A stretch of 64,000 nucleotides of DNA. Source: Puniceicoccus vermicola. Lineage in GTDB: Bacteria; Verrucomicrobiota; Verrucomicrobiia; Opitutales; Puniceicoccaceae. The notes below the pieces were generated by a model. The model saw nothing but the letters and a program-made list of their open reading frames with translations, had not been told where the DNA came from and searched no databases. Positions 8,245 to 17,428 of the stretch are shown one piece after another. How positions within the stretch are numbered: the first letter of the stretch is position 1; each line of letters begins with the position of its first letter. The translations under genes and the position numbers were made by a program. Where the stretch lies: NCBI RefSeq assembly GCF_014230055.1, contig NZ_JACHVA010000022.1:1-64000 (forward strand), in the 5' to 3' direction.

Positions 8245-8667
8245 TTATTTATCACTTTGGTAGGCCGCAAAGATCACGTTGCTCAGCCCCGCGTTGGCGC
8301 AGGCCTGCATGACGTCATTCACATACTGGTGCTCGGTGGAACTGTCGGCTCGGAGGAAAACCCGCACCGTTGGATTCTCCTCACGGGCTTCGACCAGGGT
8401 TTGCGCGAGTTCGTCCAGGCTGACCGAGTTGACGCCCGAGTAGAGCGAGCCGTCCGCAGCCACGGTCACGGTCGTCCGATCCCCGTAATCTTCGGGAATC
8501 GTCGAGTTCAACGCCACCGGCATATCGATCGGATGCTTCTCAGCGGTGATCATGTTGGCGACCGTCATGAAGAAGACTATAAGCAGGAAGACGATGTCGA
8601 TCATCGGCGTGAGATCGACCTCTCCGTCGTCTTCTTCGACGGACCAGTTCTTAAACTTTTTCCTCAT
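8245..8667 (-). CDS. exbD: ExbD/TolR family biopolymer transport protein (first copy)
   Basis: 140 aa with [19 protein letters not shown], carrying the conserved membrane Asp, then a periplasmic domain. Its ATG overlaps the exbB stop (8664-8667), indicating translational coupling. With ExbB it should form the inner-membrane proton channel of a TonB- or Tol-like motor. Confidence 0.88.
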   Translation of the reverse strand: MRKKFKNWSVEEDDGEVDLTPMIDIVFLLIVFFMTVANMITAEKHPIDMPVALNSTIPEDYGDRTTVTVAADGSLYSGVNSVSLDELAQTLVEAREENPTVRVFLRADSSTEHQYVNDVMQACANAGLSNVIFAAYQSDK

Positions 8668-9440
8668 TTGCCAGCGGCTCGTAGCAGATCGGCGTAAAGG
8701 CGACCGAGGACCAGATTCACCTCAGCGACGATCTTGCCGTAGCGGTTTCGGAAGAAGAAGAAAAAGAACATCGCCGGGATCGCGATCGACATCCCGGCCG
8801 CCGTCGTGATCAGAGCCTCCGAGATATTGTCCGCCAGCAGCTCCGGCTTCCCCATCCCCTGGGCGGCGATGGTATTGAAGGCCTTCACCATCCCGGAGAC
8901 CGTTCCGAGCAGCCCGACCATTGGGGAAAGAGCAGCGATGATCGAAAGATAGCTGACTACGACAAAACTACCCGAGAGCTCCTTGCTCGAAGCGTTTTCG
9001 AAGGCCATTTCCACGGCTTCTGCCGAGAAGCTTTCCTTCCGGACCTGGTCCAGTCCATGATTGAAGGTGTTCGTGACCGGACCGGGATTGTTCCGGCAAA
9101 TCTCGTGGGCGCGTTCAATATCCATCTCGCTGACCGCAGCGTCCAACTCTTCGATCACTTGATCATCCACAAAGGACTTTCGGCGAATGACCAAAAAGTT
9201 GTAGACGGCAAAGCCGAGGGTGCCGACCGAAAGGATCCCGAGTGGATACATGGCCCACCCCCCAGCCGCGAGCATATCGAGCAAAGTCTTGTCAGGAGGC
9301 GGAGGTGTCAGCTCCGCCAGCTCCTGTTCGGAACCCGCGGCCGCACTATCCGCCGCATCTTGCGCAGCCAGCGGAGTGGCCAAGTTGAAGAGCAGGAGAG
9401 ATCCCAGGCCCAGTAAAAATAGATTGAGGTGTTTTTTCAT
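8664..9440 (-). CDS. exbB: MotA/TolQ/ExbB proton channel family protein
   Basis: 258 aa. A signal-like helix with LATPLAAQD (about 1-27) precedes three membrane helices: about 62-86, a second in [20 protein letters not shown], and a third in [17 protein letters not shown]. The [11 protein letters not shown] stretch is the core MotA/TolQ/ExbB signature. The extra cleavable N-terminus and short periplasmic segment are usual for ExbB of Bacteroidetes and Verrucomicrobia. It lies in an operon with upstream TPR genes and downstream exbD genes, so the motor probably serves a dedicated outer-membrane task. Confidence 0.9.
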   Translation of the reverse strand: MKKHLNLFLLGLGSLLLFNLATPLAAQDAADSAAAGSEQELAELTPPPPDKTLLDMLAAGGWAMYPLGILSVGTLGFAVYNFLVIRRKSFVDDQVIEELDAAVSEMDIERAHEICRNNPGPVTNTFNHGLDQVRKESFSAEAVEMAFENASSKELSGSFVVVSYLSIIAALSPMVGLLGTVSGMVKAFNTIAAQGMGKPELLADNISEALITTAAGMSIAIPAMFFFFFFRNRYGKIVAEVNLVLGRLYADLLRAAGK

Positions 9441-9461
9441 GTTAGCTTCGGTGGAATTTGA

Positions 9462-10598
9462 TCAGTTGAGGATTGGTTCATCAGCCCCGCCAAACTCTTG
9501 CCGGTATTGCTCCAGCCAAGGATTTTCGGGGTAAAAGATTGCGAACTCGCGGGCGAGACGACTGGCCGCTTCTTCCTGGCCAGACTCGGTGTAGCCGACG
9601 GTCAGCAAGTAATAGAGTTCGGGCTTGAAGGAGGCCTTCACGGTGGAGAGGACCATGGCCCGCGAGAGGTATCGTAAAGCTTCATTCGTATTCCCCTCGG
9701 CGAGCCCCAAGCGACCGCGGGCCAAGCAATAGGTGAGAAAATTCTCATCCCCCCGACTCAGTTCGGGAACTTGATCGAGCACCGCGCGGGCTTCCGCTGC
9801 CTGATTCTCGACGGCCTTACTATAACCCGCCCAGAGGAGACTTTTCTGACGAAGAGCCTCGTCTTCCGACTGGGCCAGCGTTCCATAAATCTTGCTGGCG
9901 AGTTCGTGCGCACCGGCGGTGCGCGCCGCATCCGCGACCGGGAACCCGATCCGGGCCAGGCTCTCCGCATCCAAGGACCCGGAAAGCACAGAAAGCATCT
10001 GCTCGGTGGCCTCAAGGTCGTTTTCTTCAATCGTCCGGTAGACCAGATTCTCGGCGAGATCGAGAAAGTCCGTCGAAAGATCATCCCAAGGCATCTCCAT
10101 TGAAATCGCCACCGCTTCCTCCAAATCGCCCGTCAGCACGAGTGCCTGGTAGTAGTTGTAAAAGAGAATATGGAGATTGGTTCGAGACGGAGGTATCTGC
10201 AGAAGCCAAACCAGCGGAGCCATCTTCGGCCGCAGGCCTTTCAGCATGGGCCGGTAATCACCACGGGCGGCACTGGCAACCCACTGATCCATCGGATCCG
10301 GTCGTGGAACCTTCACAAAGATCCCCTCCCCGTCCACCGGCACAATCGCTTCCGAATCCGGAAGATTCGGAAAGGCGATCACGAGATCCCCCTCCTCCAT
10401 TCCAAGAATCGTCTGAGGCTGATCATTGAGATCAAGCACCGTGGCGGGCATATCCAGCGTAAAAGTCTTCGGCGGTTGCGGAGCAGGCGATAATTCGGGC
10501 AAGTCCGTATCCTGAGCTCCCAACGTGGGGAGGCAGAGAGCCGACACTGACAATGACAGGAGCAATCCACGGCCCCAGAATCTCAAATTACAGTTCAT
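9462..10598 (-). CDS. Secreted TPR-type protein
   Basis: 378 aa with signal peptide (LLLSLSVSALCLPTLGAQD, cleaved near 29). It has an N-terminal beta-rich part (to about 120) and then helical repeats of TPR/SEL1-like spacing, for example YCLARGRLGLAEGNTNEALR and YLLTVGYTESGQEEAA. It starts inside the 3' end of the longer TPR gene (overlap 10588-10598) and sits 21 bp before exbB. It is likely a periplasmic scaffold for the ExbB/ExbD/VWA complex. The exact role is unknown. Confidence 0.75.
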   Translation of the reverse strand: MNCNLRFWGRGLLLSLSVSALCLPTLGAQDTDLPELSPAPQPPKTFTLDMPATVLDLNDQPQTILGMEEGDLVIAFPNLPDSEAIVPVDGEGIFVKVPRPDPMDQWVASAARGDYRPMLKGLRPKMAPLVWLLQIPPSRTNLHILFYNYYQALVLTGDLEEAVAISMEMPWDDLSTDFLDLAENLVYRTIEENDLEATEQMLSVLSGSLDAESLARIGFPVADAARTAGAHELASKIYGTLAQSEDEALRQKSLLWAGYSKAVENQAAEARAVLDQVPELSRGDENFLTYCLARGRLGLAEGNTNEALRYLSRAMVLSTVKASFKPELYYLLTVGYTESGQEEAASRLAREFAIFYPENPWLEQYRQEFGGADEPILN

Positions 10599-13500
10599 AC
10601 TTCTCCTCGATTTGTTGATAGGCCTCTGTGTCCGCCATCACCGAGAGGCGGGTTCGGTATTCTTCCAAAAGCTGCTGCACGCTCTCCTCTTCCCCAAGCT
10701 CCTCAAGAGTCAGGAGATCATAATAGTAGGCCCACGAAACAATTTCTGCATAACCGCCATAGGCAACAATGAGCCGTTCAAAAAATCCATGAGCTTCCTC
10801 CAACTGGTTCTCGCGGCGATAGGCCATTCCCAGCTCGAGGTGCGCCTTGGCGTGATCCTTTCCCTTCCATGCCGGATTGCGAAGAACCTGCCCCAAGGTA
10901 TCGATGGCATCTTGATCCCGTCCCAGCTGCGACAGAACCATCCCTTTCTGAAGGTAGGGCTCCGCATCACGGACTTTCATCGCATAGCGCTCAGTCACCG
11001 TATTGTAATAGGTGAGCGCCTGCGCCCAATCCTCGGGGTCCCCCGATTCCTCCGCGATTTGAACGGAAAGGTCCCCCAAGGCCAAAAGAGCCTCGTAAAC
11101 CGAATCCGACCATGGATGAAAACGAAGGATATTCCTGTAGAGAGTGATCGCTGTCTGCGGATCAGAATCCTCGTATTTTTGGGCTTCCCAAAGGAGAACA
11201 GCGGGCGGAGCTACCTCGAGGGTTTCGAGGTCGAAATGGAGTTCTGCCGGCTCGTCTGAAAGCTTGTCCAACGCCATCTGCGCCCGCATCTGAGGCACGA
11301 GTCTACCATTCGCTTCGGCCTCCATGAGAATCGGCTCGAAAAGGGCTGCAGGGCTGTAGGGTTCGAGACTGGAAACTCTCTCGGCGTATTCATCTCTCAG
11401 CACCTGCAACTCGACCAGCGCTTCTTCGCGGGTCACATCGGAGTCGATCGGAGACCGCGGAGCCATCGTTTTCGGATCCAAAGGACGTTCCGTTTCGATG
11501 ATCTTCGAACGAAAAGCCCGATCCCGAACCAACAGATTTGCCAAAGACTGGTCGACGTATACCCCTTCCGCACTTTGCATGTACTGATATTGGTAGACTC
11601 GATCGGTCAGGAATTTCCTCCGGAATTCATCCTCCTCCACCATTCGATCCAGCAGAGCTACAGAATCGTTGAATGAACGCTCATATCGTTGATAGTCCTC
11701 GACGTAGACATTGATGAGTCGATCCACCGCATAGCGGTTTCGATCCCCAATCAACGAGCGGATGGCATTTCCGTGAATTTCAAAGCGTTCACCCAAACGA
11801 TCCATTCGTCCCAGGATCATCCCCATTCGGAAATAGGCATCTGAAATTTCGCCTTCTTCGCCATAGGTATCGACATAGGCTTGGAGGACCTCGACCGCTT
11901 GCTCTGGCTCACCCGAAGCTTCGAGCACTTCGCTCAACGAAAAGGTGGCTTTTGAAAGGAACGAGATATTTTCGGTATGATCTGCGACCAAGCGGTAGTG
12001 TTCAGCTGCCTCCGCGAAGGCTCCCCGATCCCGTTTGAGGTCCCCCAGGTAAAGTTCTGCTTCGCCCCGCAAGGAACTGTTGGGAAATAACCTAACGAAT
12101 TTAGCAAACTGCTCCTCCGATTCGCCACGCTTTTGCTCCCCGAATAACGTAATGGCATACCGATACGAAGCGTCTTCATAGAAAATACTGTTTTCGCCAT
12201 AATCCTCAAGGAACGTGCGAAATGTGTTGGACGCTCTCGGATAGTCGGCGAGCAAGAGATCGGAGAGCCCCAGCCAATAACGAACCGCCTGAGTCGATGG
12301 CTCTTTGCCGTCCAAATCCGAGCGCATGGTATCCATGTAATCGCGAAGCGAAGCATACTCGCCCAATCGGACGTAGAAACTCCCCACGACGTTCATCAAC
12401 TGTGCTACCGTCCGTTGATTCGGAGAGTCCTCCATGTATTCTTCAACGAGGGCCAACAGAGACTCCAAGCGATCCGAACGAGAATAGAATTGAGCGAGCC
12501 CAAGGACCACCTGCGCGCGGAACCGATCATACCCTTCGTTGGCCAGGTAATCCTTCGCCAGCTGTTCGGTCATGGGATCATCCCCCAAAGCGACAGCCTC
12601 CCCGTAGGCCGTGTAGAGAAAATCCTCCACCTGCTCGTGCTCTGGGTAATCCTCATAGAGATGAATGAAAGCCCAGAGCGACTCCCAGGTTCGATCCGTC
12701 TCCTTGTAGACCCGCGCCATTCTCCAGCGCATGTCGACATCATATTCGCGGATCGCCTCCACCGCGGCCAAACGAGCCTCGGCTGCCTTCAATTCACTAT
12801 CGATCACCAGATACGACTCGCTCTCGGGATCGAGAAAACGGATATCGGCTCGAAGACTGCTGACACGTCGCTCGTAAAAATCGACAATCTCGGCCCGACT
12901 TTTGACAAACGAGTACAGGAGAATTGCCTGGTCGTATTCACCTTTCTCGAACAATTCGTCACCCGACTTTAACAACGTGATATTGAAAGCGGGATCATAT
13001 ACGGCCTCAAAACGACCGGTCAGATAACGGAGGTAAGGTAGAATCTTCTCTGGTTGCCCGAGAGCCAAATATCCTTGTAGCAACCATGCGGCAGCTTGCG
13101 ATCGTAGTTCCGGATCCATAGAGGATTCCGCAAAAATCTCTTGAAAGAGAGAAACGCCCTCCCCGGCCCGATCGCTGGAGATATAGAGTGATGCCATTCG
13201 ATCCCGGGCCTGATTTCGAAAGGTCCAGCTCCCGCTGTTGCGGTAAAGCCAATCATATTGCTCGATGGCTTCGTCCGGACGTTCGAGATCCGCGTAGACC
13301 CCTCCCAGGTTGAATCGAACGAAATCATAGCGCTGCCCCCCGGGAAACTTTTCAATGTAGGCTTTGTATTGCTCCGCCGCGTTTTCAAGCAATGTAGAGT
13401 TCCCACCTTCCGCAAACTCGTCCTGGTAGGAAAGCCCGAGAAGAAAGAGATAGGGCTCCTGATCGGGCTGACCTTCCGTCCGCTGAACCAATTCGACCAA

Positions 13501-13707
13501 CTCAGAGCGTACTCCAATCAAACCATTCGGAAGTTTTCGCTGCAACTGTCCGATTAACGAAGCATCCGAGATGTCGCTCAGCGACTGTCCAGACAGGCCC
13601 TGAACTCCGGCAACCAACAAGTGCACCATCACGAGCAAGCCCCAGGCTCCGCGTCGTACTTTTCTTGCATAGAGAACCGAGGTTGGAAATGGGGATGAGG
13701 ATTTCAT
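10588..13707 (-). CDS. Large secreted TPR-repeat protein (about 1040 aa)
   Basis: First gene of the motor operon. A hydrophobic export segment (WGLLVMVHLLVAGVQGLSGQ) is followed by a solenoid of TPR-like helices throughout: APEQAVEVLQAYVDTYG-like and YDQAILLYSFVKS-like units repeat every 34-37 residues. ATG at 13707 is preferred over a TTG 14 codons upstream. Such large TPR proteins next to exbBD are recurrent in Planctomycetes and Verrucomicrobia, where they probably organise periplasmic or outer-membrane complexes. No enzymatic motif is seen. Confidence 0.75.
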   Translation of the reverse strand: MKSSSPFPTSVLYARKVRRGAWGLLVMVHLLVAGVQGLSGQSLSDISDASLIGQLQRKLPNGLIGVRSELVELVQRTEGQPDQEPYLFLLGLSYQDEFAEGGNSTLLENAAEQYKAYIEKFPGGQRYDFVRFNLGGVYADLERPDEAIEQYDWLYRNSGSWTFRNQARDRMASLYISSDRAGEGVSLFQEIFAESSMDPELRSQAAAWLLQGYLALGQPEKILPYLRYLTGRFEAVYDPAFNITLLKSGDELFEKGEYDQAILLYSFVKSRAEIVDFYERRVSSLRADIRFLDPESESYLVIDSELKAAEARLAAVEAIREYDVDMRWRMARVYKETDRTWESLWAFIHLYEDYPEHEQVEDFLYTAYGEAVALGDDPMTEQLAKDYLANEGYDRFRAQVVLGLAQFYSRSDRLESLLALVEEYMEDSPNQRTVAQLMNVVGSFYVRLGEYASLRDYMDTMRSDLDGKEPSTQAVRYWLGLSDLLLADYPRASNTFRTFLEDYGENSIFYEDASYRYAITLFGEQKRGESEEQFAKFVRLFPNSSLRGEAELYLGDLKRDRGAFAEAAEHYRLVADHTENISFLSKATFSLSEVLEASGEPEQAVEVLQAYVDTYGEEGEISDAYFRMGMILGRMDRLGERFEIHGNAIRSLIGDRNRYAVDRLINVYVEDYQRYERSFNDSVALLDRMVEEDEFRRKFLTDRVYQYQYMQSAEGVYVDQSLANLLVRDRAFRSKIIETERPLDPKTMAPRSPIDSDVTREEALVELQVLRDEYAERVSSLEPYSPAALFEPILMEAEANGRLVPQMRAQMALDKLSDEPAELHFDLETLEVAPPAVLLWEAQKYEDSDPQTAITLYRNILRFHPWSDSVYEALLALGDLSVQIAEESGDPEDWAQALTYYNTVTERYAMKVRDAEPYLQKGMVLSQLGRDQDAIDTLGQVLRNPAWKGKDHAKAHLELGMAYRRENQLEEAHGFFERLIVAYGGYAEIVSWAYYYDLLTLEELGEEESVQQLLEEYRTRLSVMADTEAYQQIEEKYEL

Positions 13708-13870
13708 TCGAGTGAAAAACGGGGAAATTTGATAGAGGTTTTTCGCCAATGCGGACCGAGGGGGGTATCGGGACTACCGCGTCAGAGAGTAATCTCAACA
13801 AACTGTAACAAATGGGGGATTCCCTCAACTAGGCGCTAGGTTAACGAATTAGATTTTTTAATCTGTGTCA

Positions 13871-14139
13871 TACCGAATTTAGTAAGGTTTGACCGTTATG
13901 GTGCAGCGCAGAATCGAAGCAGCGCAAGGCGCAGGGATCGTATTCGTATCGAGATACGCTCCGATCTCTGCAACGCCGCGACCTTCGATTCTGGGCGCAT
14001 CCCCCTGGGACGTGCGGGAAATGAGCCTGAGCAGCGTTAGCCCAAATGGCACGGGTCGCAGACCCGCCTCCAATTGGGCCGCCTCGCTCAGACTCATTTC
14101 CCATCCCGCCATAACTATCAAAACTTCCTCAATTCGGTA
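13871..14139. repeat. 269-bp element with 31-bp terminal inverted repeats and two internal hairpins
   Basis: The ends TACCGAATT...GTTATGG (13871-13901) and their inverse (14109-14139) match at about 26 of 31 positions. Inside are two further inverted repeats: GCGCAGAATCGAAG with CTTCGATTCTGGGCGC (13906-13998), and GGGAAATGAGCCTGAGC with GCTCAGACTCATTTCCC (14016-14102). The second encloses GCCCAA...TTGGGC and GGGTCGCAGACCC. It fills most of the gap between the TPR operon and a sulfatase. It could be a MITE or a structured RNA. No ORF in it looks real. Confidence 0.7.
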
Positions 14140-14298
14140 TGAGTTTCTTAAATGCGGATGTACTCCCTCGCGCACGTCGGATCTACGCCCGGTTTTCCGA
14201 CCTTTTGGGCCGAGACAACGTGAATTTGGAGGGGATGGAGCCCTTCTACGCTCTGCGAGCTACGCAGGCCGAAGTTGGGAGCACTGCCCTCCCCAAGA

Positions 14299-15729
14299 TC
14301 AATTTGGCCAAAAGACTTTTGGAGGCTGATTCGCGCAGGGGCTCAAAGCCGACTCGTCGAAGGTCACATCCTCGCGCCCGGACACATGCCCTTCCATGAT
14401 CTTTCGCATCGCTTGAAGATTCTCCGTATTTGTTCCTGAAAGATCGCGGGTTTCCCGGGGATCGTTCTGCAGATCGAAGAGCTGCTCTTCATTGGTCTTG
14501 GCAAACCAGATGTACTTCCAACGCTCATTGACAACCCAAAGATTGGCGAACCGACCAAAGCATTGACCGAAGATGTGGTCTGGAGCGTCGTCCGGCTCTT
14601 TTCCGTCCAAATAGGAAACCAGTGAACGCCCATCCATCGACGGGGGAATTACAACTCCCGCCAAATCCAACAACGTCGGTGCCACATCTTCCCAACTGAC
14701 GAAATCGTCGGTCTCCATGGAGGGAAGATCGACGTTGATCCCACTCAGAAAGAACGGCACATGGGCCGAGGCTTCGTAGCCTTGCGACTTCCGGAAGAGA
14801 TGGTGGTCTCCCAGCATTTCCCCGTGGTCGGAGCTGAAAATAATGTAGAGCGGATCATTCCCCACATCCGGAAGATTTGTCCACTGCTCAAGGATATGGG
14901 CGATGCAGTCGTCGATGTGATTGATCAACGCATAGTAAGCCGCCTTGGCCCGCTTCATCGTTCCTTCATCGAATGGACCCGCAACCGCATCGGGTGCAGC
15001 CCGGGCATCTTCCCCCTGCTTCGCCCACTCTCCAATCACCGGACCGGAAAGATCCTTCTCCAAATACCGATCAAAATAATGCTTCAAGGGAATAAATGGG
15101 GGATGCGGGTGAAAAAACGACAGGTGCAGAAACAACGGGCAAGTGGGATCGCGACGCTGCTGGAAAAGTTTCACCGTCTCGTCCGTGACCCACTGATTCC
15201 AGTGCAGGGTATCATCCATGCCCCACGGAGCGCTGAGTCGACTGTTGCTCCCGATCCCCTGAAAGGTGGGGTGGCGGGTCACCCCTTTCTCCTGAAGCCA
15301 ACGCACGTAATCGTTGCGCTTTTGGTGTGGATGATCCGGACGCCAATTGGCGGTTTCCGATAAAGTTATGTTGTCAAATCCGTACCGCTTCCCCTGAGGA
15401 TGGAGATGAAGCTTTCCGATCAATTCGGTTTGGTAGCCAACTTCCTTAAGACATCCGGGCAAAGTCGCGGGGGGATCGAAATCCACGCCATCCAGATAGC
15501 GACGCAGTCCGTGTGAATCCGGGCTCATCCCGGAGATCAGGGTTCGCCTCGCGGGGATACAAACCGGACAAGTTACGTAGCCTTTGCGAAAATTTACTCC
15601 ATTACGGGCCAACGCATCGAGATTGGGAGTCTCGACCTCGTGATTTCCGTTGATCCCCAAACAATCCGATCTCTGCTGGTCGGTCGTAATCAAAAGGATA
15701 TGTGGTCTGCGCTCTGTGGGGTTCGACAT
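14299..15729 (-). CDS. Sulfatase (Cys-type, alkaline-phosphatase superfamily)
   Basis: 476 aa. N-terminal metal site RPHILLITTDQQR, then the sulfatase signature with formylglycine Cys in CPVCIPARRT (CxPxR), GKLHLHPQG, and SSDHGEMLGDHHLF with metal-binding Asp and His. It hydrolyses sulfate esters, probably on algal or animal polysaccharides. The start at 15729 (MSNPTERRPHILL) is chosen over an upstream GTG/ATG-less extension of 58 residues without similarity. No signal peptide is visible, so cytoplasmic action is likely. The Cys needs oxidation by a maturase, which is not in this window (the SUMF1-like protein at 58.4 kb lacks active cysteines). Confidence 0.88.
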   Translation of the reverse strand: MSNPTERRPHILLITTDQQRSDCLGINGNHEVETPNLDALARNGVNFRKGYVTCPVCIPARRTLISGMSPDSHGLRRYLDGVDFDPPATLPGCLKEVGYQTELIGKLHLHPQGKRYGFDNITLSETANWRPDHPHQKRNDYVRWLQEKGVTRHPTFQGIGSNSRLSAPWGMDDTLHWNQWVTDETVKLFQQRRDPTCPLFLHLSFFHPHPPFIPLKHYFDRYLEKDLSGPVIGEWAKQGEDARAAPDAVAGPFDEGTMKRAKAAYYALINHIDDCIAHILEQWTNLPDVGNDPLYIIFSSDHGEMLGDHHLFRKSQGYEASAHVPFFLSGINVDLPSMETDDFVSWEDVAPTLLDLAGVVIPPSMDGRSLVSYLDGKEPDDAPDHIFGQCFGRFANLWVVNERWKYIWFAKTNEEQLFDLQNDPRETRDLSGTNTENLQAMRKIMEGHVSGREDVTFDESALSPCANQPPKVFWPN

Positions 15730-15904
15730 CTTCTTCAAAATGAACTCCGTCGTCGAATCGAGCAAATCTCCCCTGTTGTAAAATTTTCTCATTCTCTTGC
15801 ACAAAGCGGAACCGCGAAATCTTCGGGAAGTACTCGAATTGTTTTCTTCGCACGAAAAAAAGAGCTTATTTCGGCCCCAATTTCCACCCTCCTCGATTCG
15901 CAAC

Positions 15905-16045
15905 TCGTCGGCAAAACGCCAATGCTACCGACTCCGTATCATCGAGCCTTGCTCGATGACCGCGACAGCCGAAAGCACCCTCAACTTGCTGAACTTTCCC
16001 GAAACACTATTCATCGGCGAAACGCCGATGCTACGGAATGGCGTT
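15905..16045. repeat. Palindromic repeats (CATCGGCG and ATCGAGC types)
   Basis: The 619-bp gap between the sulfatase and the PEP-CTERM gene has no supported gene. It holds hairpins CATCGAGCCTTGCTCGATGA (15939-15958) and CATCGGCGAAACGCCGATG (16013-16031) followed by CTAC. The same pair in the same order recurs at 17.2-17.35 kb, and a variant at 28.77 kb. Confidence 0.7.
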
Positions 16046-16348
16046 CCCCAATTCCTCCGAAAGGCATTTCGAGCCGAGACGAAACTCTCCGCATCGAGAC
16101 CCGCTCCAATACGGCACAAACATCGCGGAAGCAGGACTTTCATCTCGCCCGGAGAAACCCGAGAACTCGCGCTAATTGCGCCATCCTCTGAACCCAATTT
16201 AGCCTCACCATAATTCGCAACTAACCAGACAAATTTCACTTACAAAAGATTGACTCTAAAAAGTGAAACAAAATGAGAAAATCCTGAAACCGTTCCGATT
16301 TGAGGGAATCCCCCACATGAGCGAAATTAATCGCAACCAATAAATCCC

Positions 16349-17026
16349 ATGAAAAAGAACCTCCTACTCATCACACTTCCCGTATTTGCCTCGCTTGCGA
16401 GCACCGCATCGGCCGTCGTTTTGGCCCAATACGGCTTTGAGAATTCCTTTGCTGCAAGCACGGTGGAAACCGGGCTCGACGCATCCAGTGTCTCCGCAGG
16501 ATCTGGAGTATCCCCCAACCCACCCGTATTTTCCGGAACTTCGGCAGTCGGAAACCGGTCCCTCGCCGTTCAGGGATTAACCGAGACCTCTGCGGCCGAC
16601 GCGATCTCGACCAACGATTATATCGAATTCACCCTGACACCCGATGGAGGCTACACGATGGACTTGGAAGACATCACGGTCTACCTCCAGCGGAGTAACG
16701 ACCCCGGATCCGCAACGACGGTGTTCGCTCGCAGCAGCCTAGACTCTTTCGGTTCCACCATTGATACCCTTAGCAGTATTCCGGTGTCCCCATCAGGATT
16801 CGCAAATTACTCAATCGATCTCACCGGATCGGCATACCAAGATCTTACGGAAAGCGTCACGTTCCGACTCTATGCCTTCGGAGGAAATAATTCCTCCTCA
16901 TCGCTTCGATTCGACGACCTAACCGTAAACGGAACGGCCGCCATCCCCGAACCCGCAACCTCGGCAATCCTCCTCATGGGAGTCGCCGCCGGCTTCGCAT
17001 TGGTTCGCCGCCGTCGCCAAAGCTGA
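16349..17026 (+). CDS. PEP-CTERM sorting-domain protein
   Basis: 225 aa secreted protein. Signal peptide MKKNLLLITLPVFASLASTA..., a Ser/Thr-rich beta body with GYTMDLEDITVYLQRS and LRFDDLTVNG, and a classic C-terminal PEP-CTERM tripartite tail: PEPAT, a hydrophobic helix and RRRRQS. Exosortase would cut at PEP and attach the protein to the surface or matrix. No exosortase is in the window. The body resembles carbohydrate-binding jelly-roll domains, but the function is unknown. It stands alone, followed by a strong terminator. Confidence 0.9.
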   Translation: MKKNLLLITLPVFASLASTASAVVLAQYGFENSFAASTVETGLDASSVSAGSGVSPNPPVFSGTSAVGNRSLAVQGLTETSAADAISTNDYIEFTLTPDGGYTMDLEDITVYLQRSNDPGSATTVFARSSLDSFGSTIDTLSSIPVSPSGFANYSIDLTGSAYQDLTESVTFRLYAFGGNNSSSSLRFDDLTVNGTAAIPEPATSAILLMGVAAGFALVRRRRQS

Positions 17027-17048
17027 GGCTGATTTCATTTTGCATCCA

Positions 17049-17082
17049 AAGCCCCACCGGATCATTCCGGTGGGGCTTTTTT
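17049..17082 (+). terminator. Rho-independent terminator of the PEP-CTERM gene
   Basis: AGCCCCACCGGA / TCCGGTGGGGCT, a perfect 12-bp stem with a 4-nt loop, followed by six T. It begins 23 bp after the stop codon. Confidence 0.9.
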
Positions 17083-17189
17083 CGGTCCTTCGGCCCAGCT
17101 CGACGCAGGTCGGAGAAACCGGGTCTACCGTAGGTGCTATGAGCGGATCCGAGGGATCTGCTCATAGCATCTACAATCAAAACCGGATC

Positions 17190-17350
17190 CACCGTAGCAT
17201 CGAGCCTTGCTCGATGATCGCATCCGCGAAGAGCCCTCCGGCGGACCGCAATAAACCTCCCCAACCCCCAAGTCATCGGCGAAGCGCCGATGCTACCGGG
17301 CGGGCACTTTCCGCCCACGAGGGTCATCGGCGAAACGCCGATGAATTGGA
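17190..17350. repeat. Palindromic repeats, second copy of the ATCGAGC / CATCGGCG pair
   Basis: GTAGCATCGAGCCTTGCTCG, then CATCGGCGAAGCGCCGATG with CTAC, then CATCGGCGAAACGCCGATG. Loop changes (AAG/AAA) leave the stems intact. The remainder of the 346-bp gap before the AraC gene shows nothing else. Confidence 0.7.
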
Positions 17351-17428
17351 CCCGAGATCTTAGCCCTCATGCGTTCGGAGAGGAGACCGAAAGGCAGCCT
17401 GCGGGAGCTGGAAGCTCCCACTACTTTG

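Noticed and set aside
7756-8697. 313-aa open frame on the + strand over the exbD genes
   Set aside because: Shadow of two clear ExbD genes; no domain; caused by GC-rich third positions.
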